Shown one piece after another: positions 12,953 to 25,600 of a stretch of 64,000 nt of DNA. Under the pieces are notes generated by a model. It searched no databases. It was not told where the DNA came from and was given only the letters and a program-made list of their open reading frames with translations. The stretch lies in contig JAIXMP010000045.1 of assembly GCA_025677815.1 (NCBI GenBank), positions 62,001-126,000 of the forward strand. The letters run 5' to 3'. The stretch's first letter is position 1. Every line of letters starts with the position of its first letter. Source of the DNA: Phascolomyces articulosus. Taxonomy: Eukaryota; Mucoromycota; Mucoromycetes; Mucorales; Lichtheimiaceae. The position numbers and the translations under genes are program-made.

Positions 12953-13882
12953 ACTTTTAAAATAAACGATCATAATTAGTTAGTAGTAGTAATAGTAGCT
13001 TCTTGGTGATTGAACGATAACATTCCTTAAGAATTTTTAATCCTTTTACAGCAATAAAAAAATTATAGTATTTAGTAGTACCGTAACATCCATATTTATT
13101 TGTCACAATACATAATATATATATACTTGCTCTTGATTATTTCGATAAAGGATAGATGATGATAATACCTGGAAGATGCCATTGTAAAAAAAAAATCAAC
13201 AACCATTCCCAAATACTCCTGACTTTGTTACCCAAAATCCGTCATTATTTATAGCCAGCGAAAGTATATATGTTCCATTTTATTCCAGACTTCGGGAATT
13301 TCTCGGGGTATTTAAGGATATCATTTTCTAGACACTCCCAAGTATATATAAGTAATTAGTTTGATGTAATTGTAATAATCAATATTAAATAGACAAAGAG
13401 GAACACCAAGTTTCCCGTTACTAATTATTACACGCTGTTCCTACTTTGACAGTTTATGTTCATGGGCAATTCACAGTTGCTACTAATGATTTACTCAAGG
13501 CTGATACTTCCATCCACATTTTTACTGATCATTTTGTTATAAATCAACATTCAAACAGAACGTTGATTCTGTGCTGGTGCTAATAGAATATTGGAATTCC
13601 TCACCTGCACTGGTTTTCCTTTTATTTTTTTGTCTTTTTAAAAAATAAACGATAGTAGTTTCAATACACGTAAATGTAGACATTCGTCTATGTTATGAGT
13701 TATATAATAAATGCTTATAGACTATATACTAGGAACCACTAACAGCACAAGCACAATCAGGCTTGCCAAAACCATGGAAAACAAATATAAACAGCGTATT
13801 CACCGATCATAGGATGGAATCATCAGTGATAATTTTATGATTTACAAAAAGATTTTATTTGACATACTATTATTGATATTAT
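12953..13882. other. Intergenic region between convergent genes
   Basis: Contains the 3' sides of the mannanase gene (plus) and the TPR-F-box-LRR gene (minus). AT-rich, with TAG/TAA-rich simple sequence; no gene or clear element seen. Confidence 0.5.
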
Positions 13883-16102
13883 TTAATAATCATCAATATG
13901 CGCATCACTAAATATTTCAGCATTCTTAATTTTGCTTTTTATATATCCATATGCAAAAGTACCTTGATGGACCTTTATACAATAGAATAGAACCAATGTA
14001 TGTAGTGGTTTACAACGATCCACGAATCTTATGGCTCCTTTTTCCGTAATCTGATCATTATCATACAATTCAAGATTTCCAAGATGTTCCATGCTACCAA
14101 GTGCGTCCAAAATATCATCATTGATAATATCAATATCTGAAAATATGACTTCGACTAAGTGATCACTTACTTTGCCCAAGAATTCCTTTAGGATTTTTGG
14201 AGATGATATTGTACAACTTCCAGCGAAATCAATCGTTCTGAGTGATTGAATTTGAGCCAAAGCAAACAAGACTTGATCTGTGATGAAGCTACAATGATCG
14301 AACTGAACTTTGTGCAAATTTTGTTCTTCTGGACGTAGTGCTGCATAATATTGAAAGAGGCGTACCAATGCAGCTGATTGTTGCTCGTTAGCTCCATCAT
14401 CATCGTATTGGATATACAATAACTCCAATTGCTCAACTGGTGGTAAACAAATCAAGGTATTGGCAATCATGGGGATATTAGGTGTCTCCTTGACAGAAAA
14501 TAATTGGAGTGGTGTACTCTTGCTGGATGTAATAGATTCTAAAATCATGGATTCTGTTGCTACTTGGCCATCGTACCAGTAGGTTAATTGTCGTAACCGT
14601 TCGAAATACCATTGCTTATACGTTGAACAAAAATAATTTGAATAATGATTTACTCCTTGTTCTCCTTGTAGCTCTGTCTTGGTTAGGGATGCACAGACCG
14701 TTTGTAATGATTTTTGGTTTTTATATAGCAATCGTAAAATGCCGTTCGCAGGAACTCTATAGTCATCATTTGATAATGCAATAATATGTCGTAACCCGGG
14801 AGGTCCATCATAATATTCCCGATCCATTTCTTCCAGTGTGAGTACGTCATTGGAATATGGATTATATGCAAATATTTGTAGTTTTTCGTTACAGATTTTG
14901 TCTACGACGTCAACCACATAATATCTACAGCCTTGTAAGTAGAGCCGGCGAATGCCAGGACGGTATTGAAGTAAAGGCTTGAGGATAGGTCCTGATATTG
15001 ATTTTGCCTGTATTTGCACATCTTCCAGTGCAACATGCGATCTTCCCAAATATTCCACGTTACCCATATATTTTTTCAGTGAATGGCCATGCATGCCTAA
15101 TGCCAACGTTTTGAGATGTGGAGAATAAATTAATAAACCGGCGATGCTTATATTGCTACCATCATAAAAAGCAAAACTCAGATCCAGCTTGGTCAATGTG
15201 TATCGTGTTCGCCATAATGCGTTTGTAAACGACATTATCATACCAGAAGATGTAAAGGTGTTCATGGATATACCTATTATATATAAAATTCACGCCAATT
15301 CATTTTGTTAATACACATCAATACTGGATGATGCAAGTTCATTTCAATACCCCTACAGTTTTTCGTTTACCTGGTAATACTAAAGTTTTAATATTTTGAA
15401 AAGCACCATCATTTTCGAAGAGTTCTAAATAGACTTTTGGGTAGTTTCCACACTGCTGATAATTGCCTCCATGTTCTTGATATGTCTCGCAATATGAGGT
15501 AGAGCACGTAAAATTGTAGCGGTACGACCCACCTGGGAAACACTTGCCTCATAATAACAATGATTATGGTAAACTTTTGCCCACGCCTTTGGACAATTCA
15601 GCAGTATTTCACGCCATCTGGTAGATACAGTCATACATCTAAACATGATCCGTTCTGAAAAGTCTTCAAAAATAGTGTTCACAATTTCCAAAGGAAGCAT
15701 TGTAATGAAATCTAACCGTAGTTCACTTTTTTCAATGGCTTTCTTTTTTTTTTGGATAAGCTCTGCATAAGATGAATCGTCGTCGTCTAGTTTTTCAACC
15801 TTTGCCAATGATTTTTCATAGATTTGGATAGCGGCGGATTGTTTTTCTTGCATAGAAAACAGCTGACCAAGTCGCAAGTAACCAATGGCCTGGGTAGGTG
15901 CATAACGTATCATTTCTTCAGCATCATTGACCGCTTCGCTGAAATGACCTTCCATTCCAAAGGCATGAGCTCGAAGATCCAGGACTAAAATGAAATCTGA
16001 TTGAACTTGAATGACAGCATCAGTTGAAAGATCAATAACTTGATCGAGATTGTGATTTTGGTAGGCGTTTCGAATGAGATCAAAAGAAACTTGATGCGTC
16101 AT
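13883..16102 (-). CDS. TPR-F-box-LRR protein with one frameshift (possible pseudogene)
   Basis: Probable substrate receptor of an SCF ubiquitin ligase. Exons 16102-15371 and 15273-13883. The order of parts is: TPR-like helical repeats (about residues 1-125, with AIGYLRLGQLFSMQ), an F-box (LPLEIVNTIFEDFSE...VSTRWREILLNCPKAW), then leucine-rich repeats through the long second exon (ILRLLYKNQKSLQTV, LGNLELYDNDQITEKGA). The same layout and the same intron position, after an Ile/Leu-rich segment in phase 1, occur in the gene at 59181-61417. The reading frame breaks near 15434-15438. The upstream frame reads ETTQK and then stops at 15427-15425, while the frame one base off continues YLELFENDGAFQNIKTL, which aligns with the paralogue's YLEYIENGRFKMIKSL. 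One lost base at the AAAAG run explains it. Either the gene is a young pseudogene or the base call is wrong. Corrected length would be about 707 aa. Confidence 0.7.
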
Positions 16103-19100
16103 AGGACTGGCTATTAATAAACAATGTTTTCGAAAGACAAAGGGAGAACAGGGTATATATAAACTATTATTTACATAGTAGTTAAGCAGCATTGGGTGTA
16201 CAGTATAGTACTGTAGACTCTTTTTCCAGATGCGCAGGTAAACCTTTGTATCACATAAAAATGTAGGAACAATCTACAAAGTTCTTCGATATAATTTACG
16301 AGGAGTGACACATTAAAAATGAACGAGTGTTACACCTTTACGATGATAGCATGGTTCAAAGAGACTTGCACAGTAAGATTTATCAATATCTGAATGTATT
16401 TATTTATCGTCCATGTAACAATGTCCTGTATATAACAAATGAGCTGGTCATGATGGCAACAAATAAAAACCTTTATATATAACAGAATGTGAGAATTAAC
16501 ATAACAGAGTTTCAAAGTTCAGGGAGTTCAGTATGTACGTTTGATAACCAAAAAAAAAGAGAGAAACACATTGAAAATAACATTAAATGCACTCTTCATT
16601 TAATATGTCTCCAGTTTAGTATTTTTATGAGTTGGGATGTAATTTATATTTTTGGATTAAATATATCAAAGCAAGTTGAATTATATCTTTTAATTTAATT
16701 TACATAATAATATATACGGAATTGTCGTATCCGACTATATAAACCTATAACAAAACGCCTTATTTCATGAACTATGAAATAACAATAATTATCTATTCAC
16801 CTTTACGATACACGTGTATTTCTTATTTAGTATTCCTTGTGTTAGTTACGCCCGAAGTATACTTTATATGTGAATAAACAACACTTCATTGTTTCAAATT
16901 GTTTATCGTTAACTATTTATTATTATAATTATTACCAACACCCTCATTACCACTCTAATATATATTCTAATAATACTATCACCCATCGTTACAATTATTA
17001 TCATTGAAATATACAGATATGTGTTGGCTGAAAGCCAACACAACACCAAACGATCTGTATCATAACCATGATGGATTAGTGATATTGATATAAATAGGAC
17101 ATGATTTTACAATTCAATAAACTGGATCGATCTTTTTGAGTCTCGTTGACTTCTTATTGTCTCTTTATTATTGTTTGATTGATTGAATATTTCAGGAATA
17201 ACGGACAAGATGCACAGTTAGTTGCTAACAGTGTAATAAGTTGTTTGTTTGATAGATATAAATTAGTTCAACTTACGTATCATAGGCAAATCGAGTCATC
17301 CGCTTCAACATAGCCTATTGACTTTGTTACAATTAATATTACCATCTGATTTCTATCCCATTTTTTACACCCTAGTAATTTTTACATTTATCAAATAAGA
17401 AACATAAATAGTAGCTCAATAGATGATTTACTATCAACCAAAAATAAAAAACTTAATGTTTGAATAGCTTTAGTTGAACCCATAATATAATAGCCTTCAT
17501 GTTCCGCACCATCATATCTGCTGCTGATTCCAAAGTAGTACCTATTATACTCTCCCTGATGGAAGAAAAAATATATTTGTCAATTTAGAATCATTGTTTA
17601 AATTTACCAACTTGAAATGAATCTGTTCATTTCCAATAAACCCCTTACCTTTTTATCAAAGAAACTTGCCATTTCTTTCAGATTTGAAGTAGATTACGTT
17701 TCTCTGAAAAATAATATATAGCAATATATTCTCAAGAAGTATTTTTCCCATACTTCCAGTGTATTCTTTCGCAGATTTTCTAACGTTTCAATTTCGATTT
17801 AATTTTTCTGTCCTCTTGGTAAACTTGTTATCAAACTTCTGATCAAACATTATTCTTTATTTTTATTAAAAATAAGAGTGATATTAGAATGGGATTGATA
17901 TTTCGTTCATTTTGTATCACATCTCTTTCGCTCCCCTTTCCTCAAGGTGTTATCGAAAGAAATGAATTTCATTTAATATAAAAGCTCTTCATCCAGTTCT
18001 GCTGTCCATCGACTTTTATACGTTTATTCAAGGTATCCAGTTTTAACATAAAGATATATACGTAGATTTGTGACAAGAATCGATCTGGGAACACCTTCAC
18101 AATTTGATACCTTAATTTTCACATGTACGTTTTCCCAATTCTTGAAACTAAAAACTTTACCAATTTTCTTGATATGTTTTTCAAATTTAAAAAGTATGTA
18201 TACGAGTTAATGACTCTTCGTTTAAGCATTATAGGACTGTCAACTTCTGTTATGTGCAGATTCTACGTTAACGCAACACTTTTTTTTTTTTTTGGAATTG
18301 TCACAAAAGCATAAGAAAAACTCCAACTTGCAACTGCAACACTGATTTGATCAAATTTCTGTTTATCACGGTAAAGTGGCCTTGCACTGTGCAACAAAAA
18401 TTAGTATCAGATCTTTACCTCATTTAGTGAGGTATATATTCAAGCTAAATTTTCGATATATGAAGCAGCTCTAACTTTATAAACGCACATGGTTTTTCAT
18501 TTGATTTTTGATTTTTCTAGTTCATCATTGTTATTTACGATATTTTCAGTTTTTTGCCTTAATGTAGTAGTTTAATATGAGTATTGTGAAATTTCAGTTA
18601 AGATATCAACAATTATACTATATGGTTATACTCCTGAATGTTGCAAAACTTTACCTATTGCAACAAATTTCGTCCAATTGCAAAAAGTACACTTGTACTT
18701 TAATATTTATATAAAAAAAAGTGGAAAAAGCGGGGTTGACGCAGCAAGAAAAAAATAAAATATACATTGGATGATGCATTCTTTTTTACCTAGACCAATA
18801 TCTGTAACGACTCGATAGAGTTTTAATGCAATATTTCGTTCAAATATCACTCATCGGCACTTCCACATTTATTGATAGGCAGTATCCGTAGTTCTAAAAT
18901 TTCTTTTCAAGATCTCTCTTTGTCGAGCGTGTTTTTCTGCCAAGATTCCCATCCCATCTCTGCTACGAGAAAAGGCTGTGTCTAAATAATACTCAAGAAT
19001 CGTATAGATGGCAAGTGTGAGGGTACGTTACCTATAATGGAAACAATAGCAATATTAGTAGGGATAAAAATTACATATATATGTTTCTTTACGTTGTCAT

Positions 19101-20012
19101 CATTTAATTCACTTTATATGTAATTATGTTTGTTTATCTATTCGTTGTACATAATAATCATTAAGCATCCCCATACCCCCAGCTAAGATACAATGGATGC
19201 GTAACAATGGCATAACCAAAAACACTTCATGATTGAACAACACACAAATAAATAATTTAGTGTTTATATTCTAAAAAAATGAAAGATTTGGGCACAAGAC
19301 TAATATGGATCAATCATGACAACAGGATTAGACGCATACAGTGCGTATCCAAATCCATGGTGATCCAAATACGATTAACCCGACAAGAGAATGTTATGTT
19401 TGCTTTTGTAAACAAAAAAAAAAAAGAACAAGGAAAAAACAATAAATAATAAAATACACCATTGAAGAAAATCGTTTTTTAACAGTCTATATGCCCCTAT
19501 CTTGATTACCCATCTTTCATCATGTACGAATATAAATAATGTCGTGTGTTTTATGCAACACAAACCAAGCTGGTTTCTTAATATATAGTAATCCTTAGTT
19601 CCGCCAGTAGCACCAAGAGATATTTATCTCACTTATTTATGATGTATCCATATATATAAACATGAAGAAAAAGAAGAATACAGAAAAATAAAAAAGTCAC
19701 TTTTATCTTCTAGAGTTGTTGTACGAAACAATGTTATCCTCTCACACTACAACAAAATAACAACAAATAGAGAGAGAAATCACAACACATCACCAATTGG
19801 AATGCGGCTTAGCCTCTCTCCTCGGACTGGAAATTCTTCGAGTCAAAAAGAAGATTTCGAAAAAAAAAAAGGGTGGCGGATCTTATTTGAGTGGGAAAAA
19901 AAAGGTTGTCAAAGACAGACGAGACAAAAAGTCGGTGCGTATATTTCGTTCCTTTTCTTCTCCTCCCCACTTTTACTCTCTCACTCTACTCTCCCTCCTC
20001 TTTAAAAAAAAC
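16103..20012. other. Long AT-rich stretch of about 3.9 kb without a gene
   Basis: No open frame here resembles a conserved protein, and I found no splice-linked coding set on either strand. Contents I can point to: a nested hairpin at 17011-17060; a small palindrome around 18418-18434 (ACCTCA...TGAGGT); several TTGCAA motifs around 18640-18690; and GCGGGGTTGACGC near 18731-18743, which weakly recalls the pogo-like end described at 58755. The last few hundred bases are the ADE4 promoter and 5' leader. The rest may be decayed mobile DNA too old to name. Confidence 0.5.
17011..17060. other. Nested perfect hairpin in gene-free DNA
   Basis: The inner stem is ten perfect pairs (TGTGTTGGCT, loop GAA, AGCCAACACA). 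It sits inside an outer eight-base inverted repeat, ATACAGAT with ATCTGTAT. No terminator role is expected in a fungus. It could be a small structured RNA or a relic of an inverted-repeat element. Confidence 0.5.
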
Positions 20013-22194
20013 ATGTGTGGAATTGCAGCTGTTATTTTGGCTGATCCCAGGGGCATGGCTTGTCCTGATCTTTATGAAGGTTTAGGACTTTTGCAACATC
20101 GTGGTCAGGTAAATAAATATAGAATAACCTAAACATTCTCTCACTCTATTGTATGAAACGGAATAAACTTATTTTTATATATAAATAATAATGATTAGGA
20201 TGCTGCAGGCATTGTTACTTGTGGTCCCAAAGGTCGCCTTTTTCAATGCAAGGGTAACGGTATGGTACGCGACGTTTTTGACGATAACCAACTTTTACGT
20301 CTTTACGGAAGTCTTGGTGTGGGTCATGGTAAATTTTTACTTTTCTTTAATAATAATTCTTAAAAAGGCAAAATTTGGTGAATTTGGATTTGGTGACTCA
20401 TCCCTTCTATTTCATTTAATAGTACGTTATCCTACTGCTGGATCTTCTTCCATGTCTGAAGCACAACCTTTTTATGTCAATTCACCTTATGGTATCACTT
20501 TTGCTCATGTATGTATGACGGATTATTCATCATTTTGTCGCTTTTTTTTTGTTCTTTTATTTTTTTTCTTCTAACACTTTTTTTTTTTACTCAAATCATA
20601 TTTGATAGAATGGAAACTTGACCAATGCGCGAGAACTTCGAGTATTTTTAGATAAGATTGCTCATCGTCATATTAACACCGATTCCGATTCCGAACTTCT
20701 TTTGAACATTTTGGCTAATAACTTGCAAAAGACGGGCAAATTCAGGTAAAAAGAAGGAGGAAATAAACAGCATGGATGGGTGGGTGGGTGGGTAGAGTGG
20801 AGAGTAGCAGTAGTAGTATTAATAACCATTTGTATACTGATTATTGTTGGGACTGGTTCAATTTATATAGAGTCAACGAAGAAGATATCTTTACTGCTAT
20901 TAAGGATTTATATGAACAATGTCGTGGTGCTTATGCATGTGTTGCCATGGTAGCTGGTTTTGGTATCATTGGTTTCCGTGACCCCCATGGTATTCGTCCT
21001 CTTGTCCTTGGTCGTCGTTCCACTAGCGAAGGCTATGATTATATGTTTGCTTCCGAAAGTGCAGCCTTGGAAGCTCTTGGATTTACTGATTGTGAAGATG
21101 TCAAGCCAGGAGAAGCTGTCATTATTACTCGTGAAAAGGTCACGCGTCGTCAATTGGTAACTGGCAAGACCATGGCTCCTTGTATTTTCGAATTCGTTTA
21201 TTTCGCTCGTCAAGATAGTATCATTGACGGTATTTCTGTCTATAAGGCTCGTTTGGCAATGGGTGAAGCCCTTGCTAGACAAGTCGTCAAGACTTTTGGT
21301 GATTCTATGGATATTGATGTGGTCATTCCCGTAAGTTTTGTTTGTTACTTGGAAATTGGAAGGGTTTTATCGAGTTTTACTCAACCGTACATAAAAAATA
21401 TATAGGTTCCTGATACCAGTCGTGTCGCTGCACTTCAATGCTCTCATACTTTGAATATCCTTTATCGTGAAGGTTTCAACAGAAACCGATACGTCGGTAG
21501 AACATTTATTATGCCTGGTCAACAAACTCGGTAATTATCTTTGAATTATATATATATTGATTTTCAATATTCACTAACTCATATGCTATTGATCTAGTCG
21601 TAAGAACGTACGTCGAAAGTTGAACGCCATGGCATTGGAATTCCATGGAAAGAATGTCTTGCTTGTTGATGGTAAGAGAGAGAAAGAGAAATATAAACAA
21701 GCTTGAGATTTAAATTCGGAAAAACGAGAGATTCATTATGCAACATCCAACATCCTCTAACTGATAATATTTTAGATTCCATTGTCAGAGGCACCACTTC
21801 CAAGGAAATCATTCAAATGGCACGTGACGCTGGTGCCAAAAAAGTTTACTTTGCATCCTGCTCTCCTGCAATTCGATACCCCAACGTGTATGGCATTGAT
21901 ATGCCTAGCCGTAAAGAACTTGTTGCTCATGGTCGTAATGATGATGAAATTGCCCAAGAAATTGGTGCTGACAAGGTGATCTACCAAAAACAAGATGATT
22001 TGGTAGAATCTGTTCGACATTATAATCCCTCGATCGAAAAGTTCGACACCGCTGTATTTGATAGTTGTTATGTTACTGGAGATGTAGATGATGCTTATAT
22101 GGATTACATTGAAGGTGAACGTAACGATGAAAGTATGACTGCTCTTGCTGATGATAATGATTGTGTCGGATTGCATAACAACTTTGTGAAATAA
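20013..22194 (+). CDS. ADE4: Amidophosphoribosyltransferase (first step of purine synthesis)
   Basis: Transfers the amide nitrogen of glutamine to PRPP to give phosphoribosylamine, the committed step of de novo purine synthesis; cytosolic. 508 aa, matching yeast Ade4 (510). Exons: 20013-20108, 20199-20328, 20423-20508, 20609-20745, 20871-21330, 21406-21530, 21598-21671, 21776-22194. The protein begins MCGIAAV, so the catalytic Cys is residue 2 once Met is removed, and there is no propeptide. Class II glutamine amidotransferase motifs: [43 protein letters not shown]. The phosphoribosyltransferase domain has [20 protein letters not shown] and the PRPP loop [12 protein letters not shown], which is split by an intron. 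The open frame running in from 19797 is leader sequence, because MCGIA sets the start. Confidence 0.96.
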
Positions 22195-22693
22195 TCGTAT
22201 TTCATATCTCCCTATCATTCTTCATAATTTTTTTTTTTAAAAAAAAAACTAAAAAAACATTTTATCTATTTGTACATTTTCTTTTTTTTTTTTTCTTTTT
22301 TCTTATTAATAATAATAATACACATACACCCGCACACTTCCTCTCTTCTTTTTTTTTATTGTAATAGTTGTTGTGTATAGAGATCCATTTATATAGAAGT
22401 ACATGCAGACACACACACACATCAATCCTCCCTATACTTTCTCTTTTTTTATCATGACCATCTCTTTTTATATATACAAATAAAAAAAGACATACATCAA
22501 CGTTTCATAAAAGAGGGAGAGAACAATAAAATTATAAAATATGCATGAATGAGTTAAGGCAAAAAAACAAAAATTGTGACTTTACATGGAAACATTTCCA
22601 TTGTTTCATACTCAACCAAGTTAGTGAGCAGTTGTTGCTTTCTTCCACAAATTCCTGTGCCTTTGCCGAACCTCACCCCCACCACCCCGACTA
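22195..22693. other. Intergenic: ADE4 3' end and NUP155 promoter
   Basis: Rich in T-runs, with a short ACACAC tract near 22411-22421. The genes are in tandem on the plus strand. No gene seen. Confidence 0.5.
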
Positions 22694-25600
22694 ATGATCA
22701 GTTCCAGTGAAGCATCACCACCAACATCCTCTTCCATTTCATCCTCAACGAATGCCTCTACAGAACATGATTCATCCATGAATAGTGGAAAAAAGATTGA
22801 CCAAATAATTGAGCGTGATTGCAAATATCCAGATTTGGGAGAATTATTACGAGGTAAAAAAAACACGCGCGATGAGAGTAGAAGGGCGTTTTTTTTTTCT
22901 CTAAACGATCTAATAATTTTTTTAATCATGAAATATCGATAGGGCCAACATCCGGTAATTATGCGAAACGCGTCAGTCAACATGAACACGATTTTGTAAA
23001 AGAAAATACAAGTGTTATTCCTCCTCACCTTGCAGAAATCATTGACAGTAAGAAAAAAAAAATAGTAACCTGCCATCATAGAGAGTGTTCAGGGGAGAAT
23101 AAAAATGTAGAAAAAAAATAAATGGAATGGGACCAAAAGGAATAACATGGACTTGTTAGATAGATCGAATAGGATGTTAACGATATTCTTCTATAAATAA
23201 TAATAGATTTACAATGTCGATGCTTTATGGGAATATTACCTGAAATTAATCGAGCATGGGTCACGATCGATCATCGACTTTGCATGTGGGATTATACTGA
23301 TGGGTAATGTACCAAAAAATAGACGTTCGCGTTTTATTTGAGAAAGAGAAGGGTGTATTCTATCTTATGTGCTCCTTTTTTCCCTTTCATCAACAGAAGT
23401 GCTAATTGAACTCAACGGAACTATATATATATATTACAGAACTGATCTGAATTGGTATGATGATCAAGATCAAATTCTTTGTTGTGTTGGACTTGTCAAT
23501 CCAAGACCAGGTAATAAACTCATTTTTATATGTATATACAAGACAGATGATATGTTTTTCTATGTATTAATATATATAGCACTCTTTGTTTTTTTTTATC
23601 TAACTATAGATATATTTGGAGATCATATTAAATACCTCTTAATTCTAACGACACGTATTTCTGTGAGTGTCCTTGCTGTCTCCATCACATCAGGGCCTTA
23701 TAAGGATGGAACGGATGATGAAATTACATTAATTGCAACCGATATTGCAGCACCTACCAATAATGTAACATTTACTCAAGTTGTTGGAACGGATCAAGGT
23801 CGTGTTTTTCTTGTGGGTGATGGTCAAGTGTTCGAATTGGATTATTTGGTTAGTTAATGAAAATGAAAAAAAAATGTTGAAATTGGATTCAAATGATAAA
23901 TGCAAGGAAAAGGGAAGGGACATCTTTAGAAATCATGCATGAATTAATATTTATTTTTTGATAGCGTCAAAGCACTTGGTTTGGACGCACGAATGATCTG
24001 GTGGCACGCACTGTAAAACCTTATTCTTCATACCTACCTACTTATTTTAGACAAAATACATTAGGTACGACAACAGTAAAACCAAAAAAAAAGAAAGAGA
24101 TAGAAAATGGATGATAGAAAGAAAGAAAGATTAACATGGTAGAGGGTATTATTTATTTATTTGGGGGCTATACAGCGGAAGTCGAATCCATTGCAATAGA
24201 CAATGAACGTAAAGTACTTTATATATTAACCACACAATCTGGCATCGAAGTAAGTTTCTCACCTTAGGAAAGAAGAGAAAAAAATCAGGATATAATTCAT
24301 AAATGATTGAGTATATTCAATAATAACAATAAACCAACTCTAGGTTTATTATCTTGGTCCCAATGGAAACGAATTCACTCCTGTTGCACGAAACACTGAT
24401 ATTCTCAATTCAGCACGATTAGCCTGTCGTCAAAGTTCAGCCAACATGAATGCAGATGGGTTTAAGATTCAATCCATTCATGTGATATCCAAAGCCGAAT
24501 CGAATAAAATTCATTTGTTGGCCGTCACCGTCACAGGTTTCCGATTGTATTTTACACATCAAAAAGATGCCTTACGAACCATACAACCTCTCAATGTCAG
24601 AGGACAACCTACATCACAACAACAACCATTACCACCGAATGCATTAGAATTGGTCCATGTACGGTTCCCGCCTACAGTGGAAGCCTCAGGACAGGGATCA
24701 GCGCTTCAAGGGCTACAACAAAGTCATCTCTTTGGTGAGGTGAATGCGGCTTATTATGATTGTGGAGCGCTGCTGGCGGCGAAAAAATTAGATCAACGAC
24801 AAGATCAAAAAACAGTGCTTATAATGACATCGTTGGATTTAGGGGATTATTCAAATCAGTTAATGATGACGGCCCATACACCAGCACAACCAAATACCTT
24901 GACAACCACTACCACCAATGTAAATATGGGTTATTGTGTTTGATATCCATGAAAATAGTTTGGTAGGATCGAATCATAATAACAGTATGGGGTTTTTTTA
25001 CTTTTTGTATCTAGGCAATACAACGAACAACCCTTGTAGAAACGAGTACGACGATTGTAAGTGATGGAAATGTGTATGCGATAGCAGAAGCCAACCCACA
25101 AAAACGTGGAAAACGTACCATCAATGAAATTACAGAGCATTTATCCGAATCTCCTCGTCGATTTCTTGTCTTGACGGATAAAGGCGTCACCTTTTTCAAA
25201 AAACAACGACCAGTCGATATATTACAACAACTCTTGATTGATACCCAAGGGGATGTCATGGCCCATCGACGAGAATTTGATTTGTTTTTTGAACGTTATG
25301 GACGTATCCAGTCCTGTGCCATGTGTCTCGATATCATTTGTGGCAATCTTCATAAAACTGAATTGGGTATGAAAAAGAACACCATTTATTCTGAAATAGC
25401 AATAGCAATGAATCCTAGAGAAGGATATATTACTAAAATATATATAGTTCCAGTCATTAGAGCCGCCGCATCCCTGTTTTTTGAATTTGGTGGAAGTCCA
25501 ACGGCCGCTGCTGCAACCTCACCCAGTGGAAATTATTTTGGAAGAGCCCTTGGATCCAATGGAACTACATTTAGTGGCAAGCATGATGGGTTTATACTTT

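Noticed and set aside
19797..20132. Longer ADE4 start upstream
   Set aside because: The enzyme needs its N-terminal Cys directly after Met (MCGIA), so the upstream frame is leader sequence.
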